This document shows positions 44,679 through 53,311 of a stretch of 64,000 nucleotides of DNA, piece after piece. Both the position numbers and the translations under genes were made by a program. The notes beneath the pieces are model-generated. The model searched no databases. It saw only the letters and a list, made by a program, of their open reading frames with translations, and had not been told where the DNA came from. The DNA lies in the NCBI GenBank assembly GCA_963847945.1, contig CAWKBX010000009.1, forward strand, positions 868,001-932,000. Reading direction: 5' to 3'. The DNA comes from JANMJD01 sp963847945. Lineage in GTDB: Bacteria; Actinomycetota; Acidimicrobiia; Acidimicrobiales; Ilumatobacteraceae. Numbering within the stretch: position 1 is the first letter of the stretch; each line of letters begins with the position of its first letter.

Positions 44679-45632
44679 TCATCCGGGGGCCGCGGTCGAC
44701 CACCAGTGGGCGGCGAGTAGCTCGGCAATCAATGCCTCGACAACCAGTTGCACGAGCGGGTCGTCGTCGTGGCGGTACCGCAGGCTCATCGTGGCGCCCG
44801 GAAATTCCCCGCCGACCGCGACAACCGTTGAACTTCGTGACGTCATCCACTCCGCCGCGGCATGATCGAACCGGGACCCCGGGAAGACCAGCGCGCGGTA
44901 GTCGAGGGTCTTGGTGAGATACACGTCAACGTGGCTCCAGTCGCCCGTCTCGCATCCATCGGCCGCCCGGCGAGGCCCTTCGCGGATCATCAGCGCCGCT
45001 TGCAGGGCATTGCCCAAGCGCTCCTCGGGGGCCAACATCCACAGCCCGTGCGGACCGTCAAGGATGGCGGCCAACTGCTCCAGCCAATCACTGCGCCGGT
45101 CGATCAGGTCGGCCGCGGCCGCAGCCGACTTGATTACGAGCGCCGCAACGTCGACCGTTGGAGCACCTAACGCGTTCCCCAACGCCAGCAGCGCCAGGAT
45201 GGTGTGGTGGTAGCTGCGGCACGCCACGCCGCCCCGTTCAAGGCCCGCCAGCATGTCGACCTGCGCGTCCGCAACCCCGACGATCGGCGAGTCCGAGACG
45301 TTCGTGATCGCAACGGTCCGGCTGATTCCGTGATGCCGGGCCATCAACTCCAGCGGCTCGACCGACGCTCCGGATGCCGAGATTCCTACGACGAGCAGGT
45401 CCTTTGCTGGTGGCCAGGTCGCCACCACCGACGACCGCTCGGCGATCACCATCACCCCCGCCGCCCGCAACCGGGTGGCAATCGACCGAGCAGCGAAGTA
45501 CGACGACCCCATCCCGGTGAGCACTACCCGTCGCGCGCCAGCGGTCGTCGGCCAGTCGAACGACGACCCGCCCAACACCCCGAGCCGCGCCGGGGTGTCA
45601 AGCAGATCCGTCAGAAACAGCGCTGAGTCCAT
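44679..45632 (-). CDS. SIS-domain (sugar isomerase-like) protein
   Basis: 317 residues. Two SIS folds: GMGSSYFAARSIATRLRAAG (about 40-59) and GISASGASVEPLELMARHHG (about 83-102), then a second SIS half with AADGCETGDWSHVDVYL. Related to GlmS isomerase halves and to sugar-phosphate isomerase-like AgaS. Sits 49 bases upstream of mshA on the same strand and might act in amino-sugar phosphate metabolism; unproven. Confidence 0.82.
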   Translation of the reverse strand: MDSALFLTDLLDTPARLGVLGGSSFDWPTTAGARRVVLTGMGSSYFAARSIATRLRAAGVMVIAERSSVVATWPPAKDLLVVGISASGASVEPLELMARHHGISRTVAITNVSDSPIVGVADAQVDMLAGLERGGVACRSYHHTILALLALGNALGAPTVDVAALVIKSAAAAADLIDRRSDWLEQLAAILDGPHGLWMLAPEERLGNALQAALMIREGPRRAADGCETGDWSHVDVYLTKTLDYRALVFPGSRFDHAAAEWMTSRSSTVVAVGGEFPGATMSLRYRHDDDPLVQLVVEALIAELLAAHWWSTAAPG

Positions 45633-45682
45633 CCCTCAAGCTCACCACGTTCGCTGGTGGATCACCCACGCCCGACGTGGGT

Positions 45683-46432
45683 TCACTCAACCTTCGGGAA
45701 GAGGTCCGGGTCGACGTCGACAATGCCCTCATAGCCGAGCAACTTCCCATTGCGACCGTTGGCTATGACCCTCCATTTTCCATCGACGATCTGATAGACG
45801 CCGCTGTACTCGGCGCAAGCCGTCTGTCCTGAGGAGACAAATGGTCCGGAGTCAAGACGCCCGCACACCATCGGCCCGAACTGCAGGATCGAAGCACCAT
45901 TGAAGGTGGCGACCGCCTGCCGCGCCGTGACAGCGTCAGTGATCACTTCATCGGAGTCGCTCTCGTTGGCGACTTTTGCGTAGCTCATCAATGCCTCGAA
46001 GGTGACCAGGCTGTCAAAAGGCGCATTGGGTGCGCCCAAGGCAGCCTGCAAGACGTGAACGCCCGACTCGCGAGCGTCCACGAAATCGATCCCCGCGCTG
46101 ACGACGTACGCGCCGTTCAAGGCGGGTCGCGGTTCGAAGGAGCCCAGGTCCGACACATCGGAGTCCGTTGCGCACTGATCCATCAACACCAGCTGAGGAC
46201 TCGCGCCGAAGATCTCCGAAACAACATCCAAACGGCGGCACCACTCTCCTGGGTATCCGTAGGTCGCAATGGCATCGGGTGGACCAGACGCGACAACCGA
46301 CGGGATGGCGTCGGCTACCTCCTGTGGCGAGCCACCGTTCGGAACCGGGACAAGACTGATGATGCGGTCAGGAAACGCCTCCCGGAAACCACCCAGCGAT
46401 CCCTCCTGGAGATCAACTCCGCGACGCGTCAC
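45683..46432 (-). pseudogene. ABC transporter substrate-binding protein, N-terminally truncated
   Basis: The 249 residues match the C-terminal lobe of a branched-chain-amino-acid/amide-type periplasmic binding protein (VPVPNGGSPQEVADA, DAIATYGYPGEWCRRLDV, FDSLVTFEALMSYAKVANES). There is no signal peptide and roughly the first 150 residues are missing, replaced near 46435 by unrelated DUF222 sequence on the other strand. Not functional as a binding protein. Confidence 0.7.
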
Positions 46433-46440
46433 TCCACCAA

Positions 46441-46836
46441 TCTGAAGCCGGTCTACACCTACGCGCCGGTGGCGGGACCGGGGCGGTCGCCAGCGAGATG
46501 CTCGAGATCTTCGAGCGGTTCCGGACCGCCGAATTCCTGACCGACTGGGACACCGCCGTCACCGAACATGGCCCCAACCCAACCGCTACCCAACTGGTTC
46601 GCACCGATGCTCAACGCCGCTTCGACGCGTTGGCGTCCATCTTCCGAGCGGCAGCCGGTGCCCCGCTCGACATTCGTGCACCCGAACCAACCGTCAACAT
46701 CGTCGTCGACCAACAGACCTTCGAAGACTACCTCGCCCAGTTGATGACCAACCCCGATGCGCCGGTCCGGTGGTCCCCTGTTGCGACTGCCGCTACGACG
46801 CTCGACCCGTACAAACGGCGTTGCGAAACAGCGAAT
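46441..46836 (+). pseudogene. DUF222 / 13E12-repeat protein fragment
   Basis: Reads GTGAVASEMLEIFERFRTAE, TQLVRTDAQRRFDALASIFR and PEPTVNIVVDQQTFEDYL, then KRRCETANG: the middle of a 13E12/DUF222 HNH-type protein. Both ends are missing. These genes are repeated in actinobacterial genomes and often recombine, which may have created this junction. Confidence 0.75.
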
Positions 46837-46839
46837 GGA

Positions 46840-47226
46840 TCGATCCGCGGTCGATCTTCGCGGCTACGTTCGTCGAGCCCTCCGCTCGGGCTTTCCGGAA
46901 GCAGCGCTCGCCACGCCGGATCGCGGCCGTGATCGGTCGCTGAGTTCGTACGTCGATCAGGTGGTGACCGCGATGCCGAGCCGGTCGCCCCAGGCCGCGA
47001 TCCTCAACGCCTAAGTGCCTATCTCACGGCGCTCGCACTCAACAGCGCTGGGACCGTCGATGATGTCACGTTGTGGACAGCCGCGCGCATCGCCAAAGAC
47101 ATTGCCCGCGCCTATGACACGTTGTTGCAGAACCTGCTCGTGACGGATCGACACCGGGCGTGGACCAGCAACGTCGATCCGAATCTGCTGCCTGTGCTTG
47201 GAGAAGTCGTAGCCGGTTCGCCTTAA
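46840..47226 (+). pseudogene. AAA ATPase (DUF4143 type) C-terminal fragment, frameshifted
   Basis: First frame RRALRSGFPEAAL...LSSYVDQVVTAMPSR, then a frame change near 46995 to DPQRLSAYLTALALNSAGTV, TLWTAARIAKDIARAYDTLL and a stop at 47224-47226. This is the DUF4143 end of an AAA+ ATPase without its P-loop. Its TAA shares TTAA with the stop of the minus-strand remnant. Confidence 0.7.
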
Positions 47227-47800
47227 CGCCAGGCGTCGAGCCGGTCGGCTGGTCGATACACGAGGTCGATGCCGGTCGTCTCCACCGGGGTCTTGGATGC
47301 CGCGATCGTCACGGAGCCCGGGTGAGTGCCGGGGACGATCGATCGGGCGTGGTGCAGCGCGCTGGCCTCGGCGAAGTCAAAATGGGGCGGAGTGGTGCCA
47401 CTTGATGCTGCCGATGGCGTTGATCGCATGCGCGACCGGCGCTCGATCACCGATCACGATGTCGACTTCCACGGAGTTGTCGCGCTTCCACCACCGGCCG
47501 ACTTCGGTTGCGTCGGGCACGACATCGTCGCGGACCACCCGCCGCATCACGGCCTCCCGTACCGTAGGTTCGACCGCCAATCCCCGCCAGTGCGTCCAAT
47601 CGGCGAGCACTCGATCGACATACGCGGCCCAGCCCCCCGTTCGATCATCGCCAGGTTCGTCGCGACGTACCGGAGCCAGAACCGCAGGTAGGGGTCGGCG
47701 ACCCGGTATCCGGTGACCTTCGACGTCGCGGTCGAGTACGCCCGCTCACGCACGATCACCTGCTTGGCCAACAGTCGGCTCGGAACCACGTCGCCCACAG
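47223..47800 (-). pseudogene. ATPase (DUF234-like C-terminus) fragment, multiply frameshifted
   Basis: Three successive frames give KVTGYRVADPYLRFWLRYVA, DWTHWRGLAVEPTVREAV with DATEVGRWWKRDNSVEVDIV, and a tail ending HHARSIVPGTHPG and RLDAWR. This is the C-terminal nuclease-like part of an archaeal-type AAA ATPase. At least two frame breaks; N-terminal P-loop absent. Confidence 0.7.
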
Positions 47801-47909
47801 GCGCGCGATGTGTCGTTCGTTGACATCGCCTCCGTTCACTGGCCGGTGGTCACCAACCCGTCGCTCGGGCGCGTATCTTCGACCACGCAGCGCACAGGAG
47901 ACGAGCCCA

Positions 47910-48485
47910 ATGAACTTCACGGTCACAGCACTCGAACCATCGACGTGGGACGCGTTCGCCGAACTCGTCGAGCGCAACAACGGAATCTTCGGCGGCTGCT
48001 GGTGCATTGGTTTCCACCCCGAACGCAACGAGCGAGGCACCGACCACCGTGCCCTCAAGCATGAGCGGGTGCACAGCGACCGGGCCCATGCCGCACTCGT
48101 GCTCGACGAACACGGCGTCGCGGAAGGCTGGTGCCAATGGGGTTCCCCCGAGGAGCTCCCGAGCATCAAACACAAGCGGGTCTACTTGAAAGAGCCGCCG
48201 TCGATACCGGACTGGCGAATCACGTGCTTCTACGTCGACACGAGACACCGCGGTCAAGGCGTGGCGCGAGCAGCACTCGCAGGTGCGATCGACCAGATTG
48301 CCTGCGCCGGAGGCGGCCTCGTTGAAGCAATCCCCGAAGTCACTGCGGGACGTGAGGCCCACGGCCGCTTCCTCTATAGCGCAACCGTCGAACTGTTCGA
48401 GGACTTCGGCTTTGCCCGGCAACGACAAGTCGGCATGCACGCATGGATCGTCAGCCGCACCGTTGACGCGGTCGGGCAAAGGTAG
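47910..48485 (+). CDS. GNAT-family N-acetyltransferase
   Basis: 191 residues. The acetyl-CoA site is CFYVDTRHRGQGVARAALAG (the R/Q-x-x-G-x-A motif, about 110-129); the N-terminal half has FGGCWCIGFHPERNERGTDH. Similar proteins are called GCN5-related. ATG 47910 has AGGAG about 10 bases upstream. Intact inside a zone of gene remnants. Acceptor unknown. Confidence 0.85.
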   Translation: MNFTVTALEPSTWDAFAELVERNNGIFGGCWCIGFHPERNERGTDHRALKHERVHSDRAHAALVLDEHGVAEGWCQWGSPEELPSIKHKRVYLKEPPSIPDWRITCFYVDTRHRGQGVARAALAGAIDQIACAGGGLVEAIPEVTAGREAHGRFLYSATVELFEDFGFARQRQVGMHAWIVSRTVDAVGQR

Positions 48486-48493
48486 AGCCGAAG

Positions 48494-48887
48494 ATGACGA
48501 GATTCGTGATCGCTCCCGACGTCGCCATCGGCCTTGCTCGCAAGCGGGCCGTACTCTCTGACGACACAAGATCGTGGCGCCCACGCTGCTGCGGTCGCAC
48601 GTGCTGTCGTCGCTGTACCAAGCGGCCAACGAGGCGAGCTGACGAAGAAGGAAGCCGCTGCCCGCTTGGACTACGTCCGTGGACTGCGCATCCGACTGCT
48701 CGGTGATCGCGTTCTCCAAAGCACCGCCTGGAAGATTGCCGACAAGCTCGGATGGCCCGACACGTTCGACGCCGAGTACGTCGCACTCACGCACCTGCAG
48801 GCCGATGCCTTCGTCACCCTCGACATGCGACTCGCCGAAGCGGTCAAAGATCTCGTCACGGTCGCACCGATCGAGGAGTTGTACTGA
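48494..48887 (+). pseudogene. PIN-domain toxin-like gene with two frame breaks
   Basis: Assembled across frames: MTRFVIAPDVAIGLARKRAV, then VAPTLLRSHVLSSLYQAANE, then ELTKKEAAARLDYVRGLRIR and ADAFVTLDMRLAEAVKDLV. PIN acidic residues are present (APD, DTFDAEY, TLDM). Frame shifts lie near 48570 and 48640. Neighbouring antitoxin not seen. VapC-type RNase family; likely inactive unless the shifts are errors. Confidence 0.75.
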
Positions 48888-48977
48888 ACAGCCCAGTGCC
48901 GTGGGACAGCTCACACCAGCACGCCCTCCCACTCGCTGGCGTCGCCTCGGCCACACCGATCGACAAGACTGATCGTC

Positions 48978-49433
48978 ATGAGAGTCGTCGTGATCGGCAC
49001 GGATCTGCCAGGACGGACGTTCTGCGAGCCCGGCGGCACACCGCTCGACAACGTCCACGTCGGCGTCCAACTCGGGACGGAGCCCGAACATTTGGTGCGG
49101 GCCGATGCATCCGATGCCCGTTGGGAACTCGATGTCCGTGTCATTGTCATCGTCGATGGCGATCCCGACGCCGCACTCGACTTCCGTGGGCCGGCAGTGC
49201 AGGGCAATCGCGGTGAGCGTTTCATCTACCTGACGTGGGGAAACGCCGACGACGCCGGTGTCTTCCACATGTTCCGCCGTGCCAAACTCATGCTCAACCG
49301 CGTCGACCCTGCCGTGATCCGCGCTGCCTCACAACACGGCAGCCTGACCGCGCAGGTCCGACTATCCGATGACCGTGGCGCACCGCGATGCGCCCGGATC
49401 GACCCACCCGCGATCAGCTGGACCGTCGAATGA
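48978..49433 (+). CDS. DUF5990-family protein
   Basis: 151 residues: RVVVIGTDLPGRTFCEP, NVHVGVQLG, WELDVRV, DFRGPAVQGNRGERFIYLTW and MFRRAKLMLNRVDP, the pattern of DUF5990. Cytoplasmic, all-beta-like; role unknown. It stands alone between remnants. Confidence 0.75.
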   Translation: MRVVVIGTDLPGRTFCEPGGTPLDNVHVGVQLGTEPEHLVRADASDARWELDVRVIVIVDGDPDAALDFRGPAVQGNRGERFIYLTWGNADDAGVFHMFRRAKLMLNRVDPAVIRAASQHGSLTAQVRLSDDRGAPRCARIDPPAISWTVE

Positions 49434-49532
49434 GCTGACTCGAGTGTTCTCAACGGGTAGCGGCCTTCGCGCTTGGTCACACCCCCCGTGCGCCCACCCT
49501 GGTGATTCGAAACCGCGGTGTCGTCGAAGTGC

Positions 49533-49931
49533 TCAGGGATGCTCTGGGCGGTCAACGAGCGAGGCCAGCTTCTTCGGTGCGAGTACGCAGAAGCTGTCGG
49601 TCAGTACTTCTCGAACCTCATCCCAGTCGGTAGCGGCGTCGAGCACCATGCCGATTGCGTCACGACCCCAGCCGAGGACGAAGAACGGATGACCGGCGTG
49701 GCGAAGCGCCTCCAGATCCTCTCCCGATGAGCGAAACGAGAGCACGACCAACGGGCCGGTGCCCGCGTCGACGCCGAGGACGTGGGCGAACGTCCGCTTG
49801 CGGACCATCCACCGGGTCCCCACCCATGCCCGCTCCTCGTGAGCGTCGGGCAACGCAAGGCACTGCTCGCGTCACCGGGCCTCAATCTCGTCGGGGACGT
49901 CGTCGGTGTAACGACGCTTTGCGTCGGCCAT
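49533..49931 (-). pseudogene. MmcQ/YjbR-like protein with in-frame stop
   Basis: ATG 49931 starts MADAKRRYTDDVPDEIEAR, then TGA at codon 20 (49872-49874), then REQCLALPDAHEERAWVGTR, TFAHVLGV and GWGRDAIGMVLDAATDWDEV, typical of the YjbR/MmcQ DNA-binding-like fold. Apart from the stop the frame is intact over 133 codons. A single CGA to TGA change would explain it. Start overlaps the upstream DksA-like stop (TGATG). Confidence 0.7.
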
Positions 49932-50165
49932 CACCTGGTGCAGTTCAAGAATGTCGGCGCGGCTGGCAGTGCATCCAAGCGTTCGGCTGCGATCTCGCGG
50001 CCGCAAGTCGTGCAGGTTCCATACCGCCCGTCAGCGAGACGTTGCTCAGCGGCCCCGATTTCGATGAGCGCGATTCTCGTTTCGTATCCGACGCGTGCGG
50101 ACCTCGCCAGGCCCTCGATCTGGGCGCGGAATTCGTCGTCGGCGACAACTTTTCGCGCCCAGATC
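49931..50165 (-). pseudogene. DksA/TraR-type zinc-finger remnant
   Basis: Reads RIALIEIGAAEQRLADGRYG, CTTCGREIAAERLDALP and ends FLNCTR; the second zinc pair is reduced to one Cys, and no start codon is found upstream. Its 5' end runs into the 49-bp palindromic element. Probably the C-terminal part of a transcription-factor-like C4 zinc-finger protein, no longer functional. Confidence 0.6.
50117..50165. repeat. Palindromic element, copy 2
   Basis: Arms GATCTGGGCGCG (50117-50128) and CGCGCCCAGATC (50154-50165), a 25-base centre. Best aligned to copy 1 (10334-10381) on the opposite strand: identical 14-base left arm, similar centre, 15 of 16 bases in the right arm. It sits at the broken 5' end of the DksA/TraR remnant. 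Confidence 0.8.
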
Positions 50166-50366
50166 CCAGACCAGGCGTTGACGTGGGAGCTTTCCCGCCC
50201 GATCCGCCGAGAACCATCACCGATCGGCGGTGACCAGGGGATTCGTGAAGAGCCTCGGCTTCTGGGCGGACTTTGTCCCCCGACTCAGCTTCCGGCAGGC
50301 TGGGCGCCGGTCTTCACCGGGATCGGCGGCGGCTGCGCTCGGGTCAAGGTGTGCTCTGATGGGCCG

Positions 50367-51635
50367 GTGAAGCCAGTCCGAACCGACAGTCCGCGGGCGT
50401 GGGTGGTGGCCGTGGCCGCCGCGTTGGCCAACGGCACCGCGTTCGGGACGGCGTACACGTTCGGCACGTTCTTCGATTCGATGGCCGCCGAGTTCGGGGC
50501 GAACCGGGGGTCGACGGCGATCATTTTCGGGATCACGCTGCTGTTCTTCTTCGGGTTCGGCCTGATCTCGGGCCCGCTCGGCGACCGGGTCGGCGCCCAT
50601 CGCCTGCTCGCCCTCGGCGGGACGATCTTTGTCGTTGGTCTGCTGGCTACGTCGCGTGTCCACAACCTGTACCTCGGCTACCTCACCTACGGAACCGGGG
50701 TCGGGCTGGGCAGCGGGATGTTCACCGCCCCGCTCACCGCCACGGTCGGCCGGTTGTTCGTGAAGCGTCGAACGGTCGCCCTCGGCGTGGTCGCCGCGGG
50801 CAGTGGCTGCGGCACGCTGCTGCTCGTCCCAATGTCGCAACGACTGATCCGCGACCACGGTTGGCGCACCGCCTACGTCACGCTGGCGATGATCGGGGCG
50901 GTGATTTTCGCCCTGGCCGTCCCGGCGGTGCGGGTGCCGATGGTCGCCGGCCAGACCGCTGCGGCATCGCTGATCGACCGCCTGCGGGCGTCGCTCGGCC
51001 TGTTGCGCGATCGGTTCTTCGCCACGATGTTCGCGACGACGACGTTGATGTCGATCGGGTTGTTCATCGCCTTCGGGTTCATCGTCACGTTCGCCAAAGA
51101 CCAGGGGGTCGCCTCCGACCGGGCCTCGCGACTGATGTCGATCGTCGGGCTGGCCAGTATCGGGGGACGGTTACTGTTGACGGCCATCTCCGGTCGACTC
51201 GGCGCGGTGCGCATGTTCCAACTCGCCCTCGGCATCCAACCGTTCGCCTATGTGGTTTGGCTGCTCGCCGGGGGCGACTACCGGTTGCTGCTGGTGTTCG
51301 TGGTGACGCTCGGTGCGGCGTATGGCGGGTTCGTAGCCATCGGCCCCGAGGTGTTGATCAGCCGCTACGGCACCGACGGCCTGGGCACGCGGCTCGGCGT
51401 GAACTTTTTGTCATACGGCGTCGGCGGGTTGATCGGTCCGCCACTGGCCGGTTGGCTTGCCGACGCGACCAACGGCCGCGTCGTGCCGATCTGCCTGGTC
51501 ATCGGCCTCGTGACGGTCGCCTTTGGCCTGTCGACCCGCCTCGACGCCGCTCGACTCGATGCCACTCGACTCGATGCCAGCCGGATCGATGCCAGCGGGA
51601 TCGATGCCGGCCGGATCGACGCTGGCCCGGTCTGA
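50367..51635 (+). CDS. Major facilitator superfamily transporter (monocarboxylate-type)
   Basis: 422 residues, 12 helices. First helix WVVAVAAALANGTAFGTAYTF, loop 2-3 GPLGDRVGAHRLLALGG, matching monocarboxylate/oxalate-formate MFS proteins. GTG 50367 places the first helix at residue 11. The cytoplasmic C-terminus ends in six RLDAA-like pentapeptides encoded by a 15-bp tandem repeat. Substrate unknown. Confidence 0.88.
   Translation: MKPVRTDSPRAWVVAVAAALANGTAFGTAYTFGTFFDSMAAEFGANRGSTAIIFGITLLFFFGFGLISGPLGDRVGAHRLLALGGTIFVVGLLATSRVHNLYLGYLTYGTGVGLGSGMFTAPLTATVGRLFVKRRTVALGVVAAGSGCGTLLLVPMSQRLIRDHGWRTAYVTLAMIGAVIFALAVPAVRVPMVAGQTAAASLIDRLRASLGLLRDRFFATMFATTTLMSIGLFIAFGFIVTFAKDQGVASDRASRLMSIVGLASIGGRLLLTAISGRLGAVRMFQLALGIQPFAYVVWLLAGGDYRLLLVFVVTLGAAYGGFVAIGPEVLISRYGTDGLGTRLGVNFLSYGVGGLIGPPLAGWLADATNGRVVPICLVIGLVTVAFGLSTRLDAARLDATRLDASRIDASGIDAGRIDAGPV
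51537..51626 (+). repeat. 15-bp tandem repeat at the 3' end of the MFS gene
   Basis: Six units (for example CGACTCGATGCCACT) encode RLDAA, RLDAT, RLDAS, RIDAS, GIDAG, RIDAG at the transporter's C-terminus. Recent expansion by slippage is likely. Confidence 0.9.
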
Positions 51636-51667
51636 GCGGCAACCCGTCGGCGTGTTAAACCTCGACG

Positions 51668-52238
51668 ATGCGATTCGGAGTAGCACTTCCCCAGGCCGGG
51701 CCGTTCTTGGCTCCCGAGGTCCAGTTGCAGTTGGCGACGACGTTGGAAGGGCTCGGCTACGACTCGTTGTGGACGAGCGACCACATCATCGTCCCCGACG
51801 GCGAGAGCTACATCCCCGAGACGATGCACGAACCGTTGGCGTTGCTGTCCTGGCTGGCGGCGCACACGAGCCGCGTCGACCTGGGGATTTCGGTGTTGGT
51901 GCTGCCCCCTCCATCCGCCGGGCGGCCGAGTTGGGCGACAGCTGGCATCCGATCAACCTGTCCCCGTCCGCACTACGCGCCGGGGTTAACGCCTACCACG
52001 CTCAGTGCGAGCGGTTCGGCCGACCGGCCGGGCGGGTGATTCTGCGCCACATGCCCCGAGGCGCGGGCGTCGGTGGTCCGTTTCGGGATCGGACGCCGAG
52101 CAGCAGGCCGACCTCGCCGCCTACGCCGACGCCGGATGTGACGAGCTCATGATGTCGTTGGCCAGCCGCACCACCGACGGTCTACTCGACAAGTTGGAGC
52201 ACTTCATGACCGGCGTGATCATCCCGTTCCAGGCGTGA
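51668..52238 (+). pseudogene. LLM-class oxidoreductase with internal deletion
   Basis: The frame from ATG 51668 gives MRFGVALPQAGPFLAPEVQL, GYDSLWTSDHIIVP and VDLGISVLVLP, then near 51910 the sequence jumps to RRAAELGDSWHPINLSP in another frame, with about 100 residues of the barrel missing, and a third frame finishes DAGCDELMMSLASRT. Clear remnant of a TIGR03619-type enzyme. Confidence 0.8.
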
Positions 52239-52257
52239 CCTCACCGTCGGGCTGAAC

Positions 52258-53289
52258 TCACCGAGTGGTGAGGTGATTGAGGAGCGCCGGGAGGGCCGCG
52301 TGGGGCACGTAGCTCCAGCGTTCGAGATGTCGAGCGGCATACACCAACTCGTGCAGTTCCTGAACCACCCGCAGCGGACGAATCAGGCGTTCGTCGAGCA
52401 GTCGGGCGGGGCCGAGCGCCTGGCGATATGCGTCGAGGGCTGCGGAGACGGCGGTCGCGACAAGTCCCTCGATCGTGTCAAGGCCAACTTCGGGCCGACG
52501 TCGATGCGCCACCCGGGCCACATGGTCGATGGACTGGATCAGACCGGCCACATCGCGAGCGGCTGGCTGCGGTTGGCGGCGGGTCGGGGCATCGGCGAGC
52601 GGATTGCCGTCGAAGTCCATCACCCACAACTGGTCGCCGGCCCGCAGAATCTGCCCGAGATGGAGATCGCCGTGGATCGGCTGGCCAACCGTTTCGCCAA
52701 GTCCGGCCAACCCGTCGATCTCCGCACGGATGGCGGCGAGCATCGGCTCGGGCAGCGGCCACGACGTTGACGTCACCTCGATGGCCTCTGTGAGCAGTGC
52801 ATGCGCCGCGGCGTGGATGGGCGCGGTCGGCAGTTGCCCGATCGGCGACGGGATGACCGACGACGGCGTCGCCAATGCGACATGCAGGCGTGCCGCGAGC
52901 CCACCGAGCCGCGCGGCTGTTGCGATCAGCGGCGCAACCGGGGCGTCGCCGTCGAGCCAGGCGAGCACGTCATCGACGTACCACTCCCAACCGTCTCGCG
53001 AGTTCGGGATGTAGGCGGTGAGTACGGCCTCGATGCCGCCATTCGAGCGAGCCACTCCGAGCAACGTCGGCGTCTCGGTGAAACCAACCTCGGCGAGATG
53101 TTCGAGCAGCTGTACCCCCGGGTGCGGCTCAACGACCGATGGCGTCAACCATTTGACGACCACCGACTCGTCGACGATGACCGAGACATTCGTCTGATCG
53201 ACTCCCATCGCCCGTTCGACCCCTGCCAACGCGCCCGAGGTGGGGCCGACCAACTGGCGGACCAGCTCTGCAGACGCACCTGGTGTCAC
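52258..53289 (-). CDS. Maltokinase/glucosamine kinase-like phosphotransferase
   Basis: 343 residues, aminoglycoside-phosphotransferase-like fold. Catalytic HGDLHLGQILR (about 212-222) and metal-binding DFDGNPLAD (about 231-239), the wording of actinobacterial maltokinase (Mak) and glucosamine kinase relatives, followed by AARDVAGLIQSIDHVARVAH. N-lobe ATP strand VVVKWLTP (about 43-50). Likely sugar kinase. Divergent from the GT1 gene by 22 bases. Trehalose synthase/GlgE genes are not in the window. Confidence 0.85.
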   Translation of the reverse strand: MTPGASAELVRQLVGPTSGALAGVERAMGVDQTNVSVIVDESVVVKWLTPSVVEPHPGVQLLEHLAEVGFTETPTLLGVARSNGGIEAVLTAYIPNSRDGWEWYVDDVLAWLDGDAPVAPLIATAARLGGLAARLHVALATPSSVIPSPIGQLPTAPIHAAAHALLTEAIEVTSTSWPLPEPMLAAIRAEIDGLAGLGETVGQPIHGDLHLGQILRAGDQLWVMDFDGNPLADAPTRRQPQPAARDVAGLIQSIDHVARVAHRRRPEVGLDTIEGLVATAVSAALDAYRQALGPARLLDERLIRPLRVVQELHELVYAARHLERWSYVPHAALPALLNHLTTR

Positions 53290-53311
53290 GGGCGATTACG
53301 GTACGACCTCG

